From positions 1 through 44,486 of the forward strand of contig CAYUIQ010000041.1 of NCBI GenBank assembly GCA_964444795.1: a DNA stretch of 44,486 bases, given 5' to 3'. Under the pieces are notes generated by a model that had not been told where the DNA came from, searched no databases, and saw only the letters and a list, made by a program, of their open reading frames with translations. Within the stretch, counting starts at the first letter, position 1. Every line of letters starts with the position of its first letter. Shown in pieces: positions 1-7,698 of this stretch. This DNA is from JABMRP01 sp964444795 (GTDB taxonomy: Bacteria > Planctomycetota > Planctomycetia > Pirellulales > Thermoguttaceae). Position numbers and translations under genes: made by a program.

Positions 1-226
1 ACCCCGGAGCGGTCATCATCAACACCAGCGCCGAGGAGGTGAGCATCCAGGCGTTGTCACCCGTGTCGAGTGTATCGGTGTTTTCTTCTTCGGCGTCGGG
101 ATCTTCCTGGATCGTTTCGGCGGGCGTCACATCAGCAGCGGAAACCGGACCGATCCATCCGATCGCAACGACGCCGGTCACGATCGCCAGCCACAGACCG
201 TTACGATCCCACCTTGACCATGCCAT
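1..226 (-). CDS. amt: Ammonium transporter (Amt/AmtB), N-terminal part, cut by window edge
   Basis: Read on the minus strand from ATG at 226, this gives 75 codons and runs off the left edge. It starts with a short basic stretch and a hydrophobic signal-like segment (WLAIVTGVVAIGWIGPVSAA), then an acidic linker. Next comes the Amt motif DTGDNAWMLTSSALVLMMTAPG at about residues 54-75, the first transmembrane helix of the Amt/MEP/Rh family with its usual T-A-LV-x-x-MT-x-PG pattern. The family conducts ammonium/ammonia through the inner membrane as trimers. A ribosome site AGAGGA lies about 11 bases before the ATG. A sigma-54-like promoter sits roughly 120 bases upstream, which fits nitrogen-limited expression. 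No glnK/glnB gene is visible on this side. The family call rests on one motif, but that motif is characteristic. Confidence 0.85.
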   Translation of the reverse strand, partial: MAWSRWDRNGLWLAIVTGVVAIGWIGPVSAADVTPAETIQEDPDAEEENTDTLDTGDNAWMLTSSALVLMMTAPG

Positions 227-529
227 GGTTTTCACTGTCCTCTTGCTTTGGGGTATGCCTGCGCGCACATCAAGCCGGCCGCCCGACCACGAGGTTCAGT
301 CGCGGCCGCCGGAGAAGTCCCGAGGGGAATCGATTGACCCTACCGCAATTGACATGCCAAGACGGTCAGGTGGATTCGAACGACGGCCTTTAGTTCGTGA
401 CAGGCAAAGCAGTTAGATGAAGTGCGCGGGTGACGAGAAAGCGTCCAAAAGGAAGCCCCGGAATAGCGATTGCCCAAGTTTCGCGCAGCGAATGACTCTG
501 ATTGCCGCAATGGCGCGCCGAGCGCAACC
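227..529. other. Intergenic region between pduO-type gene and amt
   Basis: About 300 bases separate the stop of the adenosyltransferase gene from the start of amt; both genes are on the minus strand. Apart from the sigma-54-like site (345-359) and the amt ribosome site, nothing was recognised. There is no strong hairpin with a T tract and no credible small gene. Confidence 0.5.
345..359 (-). promoter_or_regulatory. Sigma-54-type (-24/-12) promoter for amt
   Basis: On the minus strand the site reads TGGCATGTCAATTGC. The GG and GC dinucleotides are separated by exactly 10 bases, as the -24/-12 consensus (TGGCAC-N5-TTGC) requires, with one deviation (T for C). Transcription would start near 333, leaving about 107 bases of leader before the amt ATG at 226. 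Ammonium transporter genes are classic NtrC/sigma-54 targets, so the location supports the call. No clear NtrC dyad was found upstream. Confidence 0.5.
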
Positions 530-1093
530 CTACTCCGCCGGGTTTGACGCCCCGCGCCATGTCACGTCGGGGCGTTTGACATCGGCGTTGGCGGCGCGGG
601 CGGCGACGAAGAGAAAATCGGCCAATCGGTTGAGGTACGCCAGCAACCGGTCCGACACGTTCTCCTCCTCCCGGCTGGCCAGCGTTACCAGCCGGCGTTC
701 GGCACGGCGGCAGATCGCCCGAGCCAGATGTAAGCCCGCGGACGCCGGAGTGCCGCCCGGCAGGATGAATTGCCGAAGCGGCGTTAGCGTGACCGTGAAG
801 TCGTCGATCGCCTGCTCCATCGCCGCGACGTGGTTCGGACCCACGGTTCCGGTGCCCAGGGTCGTGCGGTCCGGCGTGGCCAGTTCGGCGCCCACCTCGA
901 ACAGTTCGTGCTGAATGCGCGCGAGGTGCTTATCCAATTCCTCGGGCAGTGGCCGGGATCGAACCGCGCCGAGTTGGGCGTTGAGTTCGTCGACCGTGCC
1001 GCAGACTTCCAGCCGCGGCGCGTCTTTGCCGACGCGCGTCCCGCCGATCAGTCCGGTCTCGCCCGAATCACCCGTTCGCGTGTAGATCCTCAT
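530..1093 (-). CDS. PduO-type ATP:cob(I)alamin adenosyltransferase
   Basis: Protein of 187 residues, the usual length of the PduO/MMAB family, which transfers the adenosyl group of ATP to cob(I)alamin to make coenzyme B12. The N-terminus has the ATP-binding signature TRTGDSGETGLIGGTRV (about residues 5-21), followed by GTVDELNAQLG (32-42). The middle has the LPGG motif, and the C-terminal half has the conserved helix with R-A-I-C-R-R-A-E-R-R. It is divergent from the URO-D-like gene at 1263, with about 170 bases between them. No cobalamin riboswitch was seen upstream. The downstream amt gene probably has its own promoter. The family call is firm; the metabolic pathway served (for example methylmalonyl-CoA mutase) cannot be told from this window. 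Confidence 0.93.
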   Translation of the reverse strand: MRIYTRTGDSGETGLIGGTRVGKDAPRLEVCGTVDELNAQLGAVRSRPLPEELDKHLARIQHELFEVGAELATPDRTTLGTGTVGPNHVAAMEQAIDDFTVTLTPLRQFILPGGTPASAGLHLARAICRRAERRLVTLASREEENVSDRLLAYLNRLADFLFVAARAANADVKRPDVTWRGASNPAE

Positions 1094-1262
1094 CGTGCCG
1101 TCCTCTCGTTCGGTTGGCCCTTACCAAGAAGTATAGAAAGCCCGAGCCCGCCGGGCCAGCCAGGCGGTGGACAGACAGCGGAAAATCTCCGATAATCGGC
1201 GGAACGGTGGGGGGATGTTCTTCCTGCCAGTGTGGTCGGGTCCGGTCGACAGGAGCGATTTC

Positions 1263-2390
1263 GTGGGAAAGAGCCAAGAGAAGATTCGTCGCATGCGAGA
1301 TGCCCTGTCACATCGCCAGGGCGATCGGGTGCCCGTCGGAGAGTTCTTCTGGACGGGGTTCCTCAAGCAATACCGACAGACCATGGGCGATGATTTCGAC
1401 CCGTATCGGCACTTCGACCTCGACTATATCGTCATCACACCGAACATGGACCCGAAGATTCAACCGTTCGAGGTTCTGGTGGACGATGGCAAGGACATCG
1501 TCGTGAAGACCGGTTTCGGGGCGACCATCCGCCGGTCCGGCGAGGCGCCGATGCCGCGCTACGAGACGTTTTCGGTCGATCGGCCCGAGGAGATGGCCCA
1601 GTTCGAGTTCGACCCGGCCGACGATCCGCGGCGGTTTGCCGACGGCGGCGACGATCAGATCAACTGCGTCGGCGACGCCCTGGCTCGCGACTTGCCCCCG
1701 TGGGAAGATCGGGTCGGCGCATACACCGACGATTTCGCCGTGTTCGGGTCCGTTTGCGAACCTTACGAGTATCTCTGGCGGATCATCGGTTCGGAAAACT
1801 CGCTCTACTGGCTCGGCACCGACCGCGAGGCGCTCACACAGTTCGTCGACCAGCTCGGGCAGTATCTGCTCGACTTCACCCGGGCGCAGATCGAAGCCGG
1901 CCGGGGGCGCCTTTGCGGGATGTACATCTGGGGCGACGTCGCCTATGTCAAGGGGATGCTCTTCGGCGCGCCGCGCTGGCGCGAGATGTTCAAGCCGCAC
2001 GTCAAGGCGCTGATCGACCTCTGCCACGAGCACGACTTAATGACCATCTACCACGGCTGTGGCAACGCCCTGGATATCTTCGACGACATGGTCGAGATCG
2101 GACTGGACGCCTACAACCCGCTGGAGGCCAAAGCCGGGCTGGACGCCGTCGAGTTGAAGAAGGACTACGGCGGCAAGTTGGCCTTCGTCGGCAATCTCGA
2201 CGTGCGCGTACTCGAGTCGGGCGACCCCGAGGCGATTCGCAACGAGGTTCGCTACAAACTCCAAGCCGCCCGCGGCGGCGGTTGGGTCTGCCAATCCGAC
2301 CACTCGATAACCAGTAGCGTAAAGCCGGAGAGCTACGAGTTGGCGATCCGGACGTTACGCGAGTTGGGGGATTATCCGCTGGAAGTTTGA
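1263..2390 (+). CDS. Uroporphyrinogen decarboxylase (URO-D) superfamily protein, probably corrinoid/methyltransferase-like
   Basis: The reading frame is open from 1167, but GTG at 1263 is the better start: AGGAG lies 7 bases before it, and the protein then begins GKSQEKIRRMRDAL as family members do. This gives 375 residues. The C-terminal half has the URO-D barrel pattern: YHGCG (H264, C266), then YNPLEAKAG, VGNLDVRVLESGDPEAI, and GGGWVCQSDHSI (C343). H264/C266/C343 resembles the H-x-C...C zinc site of MtaA/MtbA-type corrinoid methyltransferases rather than HemE, which lacks it. Planctomycetes hold many uncharacterised paralogues of this type. The divergent neighbour handles cobalamin, which agrees with a corrinoid-linked role, but that is inference. 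It should not be called hemE. Confidence 0.8.
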   Translation: MGKSQEKIRRMRDALSHRQGDRVPVGEFFWTGFLKQYRQTMGDDFDPYRHFDLDYIVITPNMDPKIQPFEVLVDDGKDIVVKTGFGATIRRSGEAPMPRYETFSVDRPEEMAQFEFDPADDPRRFADGGDDQINCVGDALARDLPPWEDRVGAYTDDFAVFGSVCEPYEYLWRIIGSENSLYWLGTDREALTQFVDQLGQYLLDFTRAQIEAGRGRLCGMYIWGDVAYVKGMLFGAPRWREMFKPHVKALIDLCHEHDLMTIYHGCGNALDIFDDMVEIGLDAYNPLEAKAGLDAVELKKDYGGKLAFVGNLDVRVLESGDPEAIRNEVRYKLQAARGGGWVCQSDHSITSSVKPESYELAIRTLRELGDYPLEV

Positions 2391-2411
2391 GCGCAAGAAA
2401 CGACTTTTCTT

Positions 2412-2993
2412 CTAGGGACGGTTTGAAGTCTGCACCTTCTTGATATGGAATCCGAGCTTGATGATTCCTGTGTTTCCCCTGTGATGGCCCATCTGCACGC
2501 CTACTCGATAATAGCCGCCAACCCAATCGAGTTCCCATTTGCCCAAATTCCACCACTCCGTTTTCCAGTTATCGCTTCGAACCGAATACGACTTGCCTTG
2601 ATTGGTCGTGTAGCGAAAACCGCTGCCGTTAACATCACCAATAGATCGAATGATGCAATAGGCGTAAACTCGACGTTTGTAATCATACCATCCAGCAACG
2701 AGCTTTCGTGTTGAAGTGATTTTGCTGTACGAGAAATCACCCGTATTGTAGTAGGTTACGTTTCTTTGCTCGTAAACCTTTGCGGCGTCAAGAAATGCTC
2801 TCTTGATATTCTCCGGACTATAAGGCCCCGACACTTCGATGATGATCAACCGTATTTGATCGCCCGAGGCTAACTTGTATAGCCCGTTTGTCTTGTGCCA
2901 ATATTTCCATTGATTACCTTGAGCGGAACCGGGGGTCCCCAAGAGTAGGAATGTTAGACCCAAGAGAATCGCACAGATCTTTGTCTTGATCAT
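2412..2993 (-). CDS. Secreted protein of unknown family, low-GC
   Basis: Protein of 193 residues starting MIKTKICAILLGLTFLLLG, a clear Sec signal peptide with likely cleavage after SAQG. GAGG lies a few bases before the ATG. The mature part is rich in Tyr, Trp and Gly (WYDYKRRVYAYC, WWNLGKWELDWVGGYYRVG, then HHRGNTGIIKLGFHIKKV), suggesting a beta-rich extracellular domain. I do not recognise a family. It lies 40 bases after the HZS-alpha-like gene on the same strand, so it may be cotranscribed. Its base composition is visibly poorer in GC than the surrounding genes and its codon use is more AT-rich, which hints at recent acquisition. It converges on the URO-D-like gene with 21 bases between stops. 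Confidence 0.75.
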   Translation of the reverse strand: MIKTKICAILLGLTFLLLGTPGSAQGNQWKYWHKTNGLYKLASGDQIRLIIIEVSGPYSPENIKRAFLDAAKVYEQRNVTYYNTGDFSYSKITSTRKLVAGWYDYKRRVYAYCIIRSIGDVNGSGFRYTTNQGKSYSVRSDNWKTEWWNLGKWELDWVGGYYRVGVQMGHHRGNTGIIKLGFHIKKVQTSNRP

Positions 2994-3033
2994 TGGAAAC
3001 CTCTCACGTTTGGGGGAGAAAACGGGGACATTT

Positions 3034-5136
3034 CTATCGCTGGGTTGGCCGGTACCAAAAGGACTGCCAGTAGGCTTCGTCGGTTGTGTAGACGTCGATC
3101 GGGCTCGCCGTGGTGTCGAGATCGAGCGGAAGAATGCCGTAGCGCCGCATTTCGCGGATGTATTGCGAGCTGGGGCGCTGGGGGGTGCCGCCGTCCATGA
3201 TGGCGTAGGTGCCGTTGGCCACGGCGCCCGAGTCGAGCCAGAGTCGCAGGATCGTTGCTTCGGTCGGCGAGACGCGCACCTTGTAGTGGCTGCCGTCGAC
3301 CCGGGTCATCAGTTTGCTGGCCGAGCTGCCGATGGTTCGCGGAGAGCGGTTTCCGTGAGCGTTGCGCCCGTCGACCACTTCGCCCAGTTGCCGGACCAGG
3401 GTCACATACGAGGTGAGCACGCGTCCCGACCCGTGCGAGGGCACGCCGCGACCGCCGTCGAGTTGGATGCCTCCGTCGGGATCGTCGGGGCCGTGACACT
3501 CGACGCAATGCCGGTCGAGGATCGGCTGCACATGCCGGCGGAAATCGACGATCGGCCCGACGCCCGGCACGGGTTCGATCCGGCTGGGGCCGCGCCGCAG
3601 AGCCAACAGCGTGTTGCGGCCCGGGTTGGCCGGCGAGACGGTCCGCGGTTCGTGACAGCCGACACAGGCGGTCACCTCACCCGGCTGTACGGTCACGAAG
3701 CTCTGCATCTTCTTCACCGACAGATCGTTCTCATCGAGCGAAACGAAGAACAGGCTCCGCATGGCCGGTACCTCGAAATGGGCTGATCCGTCGGTTTCCA
3801 CGGGCACGGTCCCCAAAATCCTAGCAATAGTAAAGGGTCCCCAGAGGCTGATGCCGTCGAAGCCGGGGCTATTGTGAAACGGGGCGGGAAGCTGCTCCAG
3901 CACGAGCAGTTTCTTCACCTCGCCCGGCTCGACACCCACCGTATTGCGACCCCGGTTCACGTCGGCCAGAATCAACCGTCCGGTTGTTTTCGACGGATCT
4001 CGCCGCGGGCCGATGATTCGTTCGCGCTGTCGCGGGCGAAGCGGCACCGGCTCGTGTAGCCTCATCTCCGCTCGCGGATGGGCAAGTGTGTACAGCACGC
4101 GCGTCTTGCCTTGGTCGTCCATCAACTGGAGCGTCCTCTCCCTGGCGACCAGGAAAGCGGTGCTCGAAAGCGGGTACGGATCGCGCCATGCGCCGTCGGG
4201 GTGAATGCGCCGGGCCGATGATTGTTCGTCCGGGCCGCGGCGGGGATCGATGACCGTGACAAACCCCTGATGCTCGCGCCGCCCGTGGCCGGGGGAGAAA
4301 CTTGCCAGGACGTCGCGCGTGCCGGGGATCGGCTTGGCGTCGAGCATGGCCACCGCACCGGGTACGTTGTTGTAGGTTACCGCGTTGCCCTTCTGACTGG
4401 CCAGATTGTACGGCATGCCCATCGGGTGCATGTTGCCGAAGTACGTCATCTGGCCCGTGCCGTCGGGGTTGATCGTCCAGAGATGATGGTAGCAGAGTTG
4501 GCTGCGGTCGTTGTACTCCCATCGCGTGTAAAGCAAACGCCCGTCCGGGAGCACCGCGGGCGTGTTCTCGGTGACCGCGTTGCTGCTGAGCATACGGACA
4601 TCGCCGCCGTCGGCATCACACCGGTAGAGAATGGCCACGGGCACCTTCCAGCAAGCCACCCAGCGATTGCAGCGCGACGAGCAGAAGACCAGATCGCCGT
4701 CGGGCAGATAGGTCGGCTCGATATCGTCGCACGGCCCGTCGGTCAGTTGCCGCAAGCCGGTTCCGTCGGCGTTGATCTCGAAGAGGTGGTAATGTTCCGT
4801 GCCGCCCTTTCGATAGGAGAAGAGGATTTTCTCCCCGTCGTAATGCACCTGCGGATCGCGAACGCCGCCGGTCGGATCATCCAGCAGAACGGTCGTCTGG
4901 CCGCTTTGCAGGTTCAAGCGGCACAACTGCCCGCCGTCGACGTACGCCTTCTCCGCCGGATCGTAGCAGTAGTAGCCAAAATTGGCGTAGTAATGCCCAT
5001 CCGGCCCGTAGGGCCGTGCGGCGAAGATGATTTCCTCGACGTCGGCGGGAAGAGCGGGTTCTTGGGTCTGGGCCGGGGTTGAAGTCAGCATCATGACCGC
5101 GAGAAGGAACCATGGGATTGATACTGATCTGTTCAT
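3034..5136 (-). CDS. Secreted beta-propeller/diheme protein, hydrazine-synthase-alpha-like
   Basis: The ATG at 5136 opens a Sec signal peptide (MNRSVSIPWFLLAVMM) with AGAGG upstream, giving 700 residues. A longer frame to 5217 lacks these. Residues about 30-400 form WD40/PD40 (TolB-like) blades, e.g. GQTTVLLDD, ADGTGLRQLTDGPCDDIEPTYLPDGDLVF and NPDGTGQMTYFG. Two c-type heme sites follow: CVGCH at 491-495 and CVECH at 544-548. The second sits in a planctomycete cytochrome-like context (GPDDPDGGIQLDGG). This order matches the large planctomycete family annotated by similarity to the hydrazine synthase alpha subunit. No HZS beta or gamma genes are present, so anammox is not implied. Its periplasmic redox or binding role is unknown. 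Divergent from the nitrilase gene at 5274. Confidence 0.82.
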   Translation of the reverse strand: MNRSVSIPWFLLAVMMLTSTPAQTQEPALPADVEEIIFAARPYGPDGHYYANFGYYCYDPAEKAYVDGGQLCRLNLQSGQTTVLLDDPTGGVRDPQVHYDGEKILFSYRKGGTEHYHLFEINADGTGLRQLTDGPCDDIEPTYLPDGDLVFCSSRCNRWVACWKVPVAILYRCDADGGDVRMLSSNAVTENTPAVLPDGRLLYTRWEYNDRSQLCYHHLWTINPDGTGQMTYFGNMHPMGMPYNLASQKGNAVTYNNVPGAVAMLDAKPIPGTRDVLASFSPGHGRREHQGFVTVIDPRRGPDEQSSARRIHPDGAWRDPYPLSSTAFLVARERTLQLMDDQGKTRVLYTLAHPRAEMRLHEPVPLRPRQRERIIGPRRDPSKTTGRLILADVNRGRNTVGVEPGEVKKLLVLEQLPAPFHNSPGFDGISLWGPFTIARILGTVPVETDGSAHFEVPAMRSLFFVSLDENDLSVKKMQSFVTVQPGEVTACVGCHEPRTVSPANPGRNTLLALRRGPSRIEPVPGVGPIVDFRRHVQPILDRHCVECHGPDDPDGGIQLDGGRGVPSHGSGRVLTSYVTLVRQLGEVVDGRNAHGNRSPRTIGSSASKLMTRVDGSHYKVRVSPTEATILRLWLDSGAVANGTYAIMDGGTPQRPSSQYIREMRRYGILPLDLDTTASPIDVYTTDEAYWQSFWYRPTQR

Positions 5137-5273
5137 CGGCTTCGTGCCTCTACGAATTCCACGGACGGCGTGACTTATCCACCCGCACATCTTACGATAA
5201 ATTGACGGTCTTTCCAATTCGGGGCGACATCTTGCTCCATCGAGATGGCTATTATACGAAGGAGAATCCCGAT

Positions 5274-6224
5274 ATGAAGCGTTCGTTGCAATCCTTTCGC
5301 GCTCTTGTCGTCATCCTGACCACCGCCGCCGCAACCGCGCCCGGCGAACAACCTTCCACGCCAAGGCCCGATCGGGTCAAGGTGGCGGCGGTGCAGATTC
5401 GGGGGTACGACAAGACCGATGTGCCCCGGCCCGGGTACGATCCGAGCGAGGCGATGGTCCCGTATATCGATCGAGCCGGAAGAGACGGGGCCCAGTTGGT
5501 TGTGTTTCCCGAGTATGTCTTGGGCCGCATTGCCGTGCCGGGTCCCCAGACGCGGCGGATCGCCAAAGCGGCCGCCGCCAATGGGATTTACGTGATCGTC
5601 GGATGTTGGGAAGTCTCCCGGGACGGGTCGTTTGCCAACGCGGCCTTGCTCTTCGATCGGGCTGGTAAGATCGTCGGCAAGTATTACAAGACCCACGCGG
5701 CGGTCGACCATTACCAGGGCGATCCCCCGTGGTCGCGACCGCCCGAGGGAAAGGACGCCGATTGGTTCATCCGAAACGATCCCGAGTGGATCATGAAGAA
5801 GGGCACCGATCTGCCGGTCTTCGATCTCGATTTCGGCCGGGTCGGTATTCTCACCTGCTACGACGGTTGGTTTCCCGAGAGTTTTCGCGTGCTTTCGCTG
5901 CGAGGGGCCGAGATGATCGTTTGGATCAACGGTCGCGGGGGAGTGGTCGAGGATTTTATCGTGCGATCGGCCACGTTTCGCAACCACGTAGCGATTGTTG
6001 CCACCAACCAAGCGTACGGCGCCGGAACCATGATCGCCGACCGCCCGGCCCGGATTCTTGCCCATTGCCCCGAGAAGAAAGAAGCCTACATCACCGCCAC
6101 GATCGATCTGACCGGAGTACGCAGAGCGCGGGCGTCGAGCCGCAATTTTCGACAGCGCCGGCCGGAGTTGTACGGGGAGATTGTCGAGCCGGTTGAGGCG
6201 GCGGTCGGTGAGGGAAGGAGGTGA
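5274..6224 (+). CDS. Secreted carbon-nitrogen hydrolase (nitrilase superfamily)
   Basis: The start is ATG 5274, because AAGGAG lies 9 bases before it and it opens a signal peptide (MKRSLQSFRALVVILTTAAA); the frame is open further upstream. The 316-residue protein carries the Glu-Lys-Cys triad of the superfamily: E80 in VVFPEY, K139 in GKYYKTH and C195 in GILTCYDGWFPES. The family hydrolyses nitriles, amides or carbamoyl compounds; the substrate here cannot be predicted. Export is unusual for nitrilases in general but common among planctomycete members. It is divergent from the diheme protein gene with 137 bases between starts, so the two may share control. A perfect inverted repeat follows 59 bases after its stop. 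Confidence 0.88.
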   Translation: MKRSLQSFRALVVILTTAAATAPGEQPSTPRPDRVKVAAVQIRGYDKTDVPRPGYDPSEAMVPYIDRAGRDGAQLVVFPEYVLGRIAVPGPQTRRIAKAAAANGIYVIVGCWEVSRDGSFANAALLFDRAGKIVGKYYKTHAAVDHYQGDPPWSRPPEGKDADWFIRNDPEWIMKKGTDLPVFDLDFGRVGILTCYDGWFPESFRVLSLRGAEMIVWINGRGGVVEDFIVRSATFRNHVAIVATNQAYGAGTMIADRPARILAHCPEKKEAYITATIDLTGVRRARASSRNFRQRRPELYGEIVEPVEAAVGEGRR

Positions 6225-6283
6225 GTGCTCCAGACTCGTAGATGTGGCCGGGAAGCACTAGTTCAGAGCGTCTCTGGAGGTCC

Positions 6284-6357
6284 GTACGATGGGCTTCCCA
6301 GCCCGTCGATTCATTTCGGGTACGTTCGACCGCGACGGGCTGGGAAGCCCATCGTAC
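6284..6357. repeat. Perfect 25-bp inverted repeat between convergent genes
   Basis: Left arm 6284-6308 and right arm 6333-6357 are exact reverse complements (core GATGGGCTTCCCAGCCCGTC) around a 24-base loop. It lies between the convergent nitrilase and top6A genes and could terminate transcription both ways. Nearly the same 25-base arm occurs twice in tandem at 38920-38974, so this is a dispersed repeat family and not only a terminator. Confidence 0.9.
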
Positions 6358-6371
6358 AAGCTCGGCTCGGG

Positions 6372-6398
6372 GAGAACGTCCTTTCAGAAGACGTTCTC
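6372..6398. terminator. Hairpin at the 3' end of top6A (possible terminator)
   Basis: GAGAACGTC (6372-6380) pairs perfectly with GACGTTCTC (6390-6398) across a 9-base loop. It overlaps the stop codon region of top6A (stop at 6399-6397). There is no T tract, so a terminator role is only suggested by position. Confidence 0.35.
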
Positions 6399-7548
6399 AA
6401 TCCAACCAATCGCGATTCCGCAGCCGCGCGGGGGCGTATTCTTCGGTGACGTAGCTGATGTCGCGGCTGATCAGGGCTTCGACTTCGAGCTTGAAGCCGT
6501 TGTCGAGCATCTTCTTAATTTCCTTTTGCCACGGCTTTTTCTTGGCGAACCAGGGGTAGGCGGCGATTTGGGACGCCCGTTTGCGATCGGTGGCGCTGAG
6601 GTCGATCGTGACGCTGTCGGATAGGCCGCAACGGTCGAAGTCGATCGAGCGCAGCCCGAGGAATTTTGCGTCGGGGATGGCCATCCGCCGCGACTCGAAG
6701 GCCAGGTTGATCGAGCCTTGCTTGATGACACTGTAGATGTAGTAGCCCCAGGGATCGTTATCCAGCAGGCAATAGATGGGCAGCTTCAATTCGTTGTGAA
6801 AGCGGTACAGCAGTCGCCGCACGCCGCGCGAGGGCTGACCTCCGCCGTGACTGAGGATGCAGTTGTGCTGACGCCAGAATTTATCCTCGTTGAACCGTTG
6901 CCATACGGTCCCCTTTTCTACGTGCAGGACAAACTTGGCTTTGCACTCTTTGAATTGCATCACGTTGGGTTCGACAATCGAGGGGATCGCATAGCCACCT
7001 GACCCCATTCGCGAGCAGTCGATATCGTCACCAGTGTCGGTCAGCACGACGTTGCCGACCAAGGCGCCCCTGGGGTCGGCGCATAGGTGCATTTCTTCGC
7101 GGAGGCTGTCCAAGAGTACCTCCACGTCTTCGACGATCGGGTCGCACTCGGATTGCTGGTCGAATGTATGCTCGGTCGTACCTTTGATCTTCCCTCTGAG
7201 GCCGTAAAAGAGACCGCGGATGCTAATGCTCTTCCCTTGTTGAAGAAGGCCGTTGACGCCCTGAGCAACGAGCATCGTCTGCATGAAGCTCCGGGCCTGG
7301 GAAAGGTTGAATAATTGGCGGCGGTTTGTGTTCTTGCCCATCTCGATGAACCGCTTGCGGGTGTTGTAGCGGACATTGGAGAGCGATCGGGCGGGGATAT
7401 CCACATGCGGATCGCGCCGCTTGCCGGCGGCGGTCGCGACGCTATCGGCCAACGCGGTCAACTTGTCGAGCGTTCGCCGGTCTGCCGGGCTCGGTTTCAC
7501 TTTCTTCGCCGCGACCGGTTTTCTCCGTGCGGCCTTCTTCTTGGGCAT
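6397..7548 (-). CDS. top6A: DNA topoisomerase VI subunit A (Spo11/Top6A)
   Basis: ATG 7548 starts a 383-residue protein (MPKKKAARRK...); the frame extends further upstream into the palindromic repeat but without coding character. Top6A makes the double-strand break by forming a phosphotyrosine link. The catalytic tyrosine is seen in SIRGLFYG (Y115). The Toprim domain has its glutamate in VLHVEKGTVWQRF (E211) and its DxD in LLDNDPWGYYIYS (D263, D265). The N-terminal 45 residues are Lys/Ala rich, histone-like, and may aid DNA binding. It lies downstream of top6B on the same strand, and the two subunits form an A2B2 enzyme. The gap between them (7549-7698) is filled by palindromic repeats. All key residues are present, so an active enzyme is expected. 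Confidence 0.95.
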   Translation of the reverse strand: MPKKKAARRKPVAAKKVKPSPADRRTLDKLTALADSVATAAGKRRDPHVDIPARSLSNVRYNTRKRFIEMGKNTNRRQLFNLSQARSFMQTMLVAQGVNGLLQQGKSISIRGLFYGLRGKIKGTTEHTFDQQSECDPIVEDVEVLLDSLREEMHLCADPRGALVGNVVLTDTGDDIDCSRMGSGGYAIPSIVEPNVMQFKECKAKFVLHVEKGTVWQRFNEDKFWRQHNCILSHGGGQPSRGVRRLLYRFHNELKLPIYCLLDNDPWGYYIYSVIKQGSINLAFESRRMAIPDAKFLGLRSIDFDRCGLSDSVTIDLSATDRKRASQIAAYPWFAKKKPWQKEIKKMLDNGFKLEVEALISRDISYVTEEYAPARLRNRDWLD

Positions 7549-7591
7549 CGTTTGGTTCTCGGTCTGTCCTGCGGCTGAATTCAGGGTGCCT

Positions 7592-7680
7592 GTGTGCCAC
7601 TGCTTGCCTGCAAGCAGTGTGTGTCTTTGGGGTCGTGGCCTCAACTCTGCGGCACTGCTTGCAAGCAAGCAGTGGCACAC
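7592..7680. repeat. Composite palindromic repeat (REP/BIME-like), copy 1
   Basis: Two hairpins: CACTGCTTGC at 7598-7607 pairs with GCAAGCAGTG at 7610-7619 (2-base loop), and 7653-7662 pairs with 7665-7674 (2-base loop). In addition, the outer 16-base ends 7592-7607 and 7665-7680 are exact reverse complements. It fills the space between top6B and top6A. A related arrangement starts at 44415 near the right edge. Confidence 0.9.
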
Positions 7681-7698
7681 GACTTTCTCAACGGGTTT

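Noticed and set aside
1094..1262. Cobalamin riboswitch upstream of the adenosyltransferase
   Set aside because: No B12-box-like conserved sequence or long structured leader was seen in the 170-base divergent region.
3034..5136. Hydrazine synthase and anammox metabolism
   Set aside because: Only an alpha-subunit-like protein is present, without beta or gamma subunits or hydrazine dehydrogenase in the window. The similarity is a widespread planctomycete family.
6284..6357. CRISPR array from recurring palindromic repeats
   Set aside because: Repeats are in inverted pairs or two tandem copies with no regularly spaced unique spacers and no cas genes.
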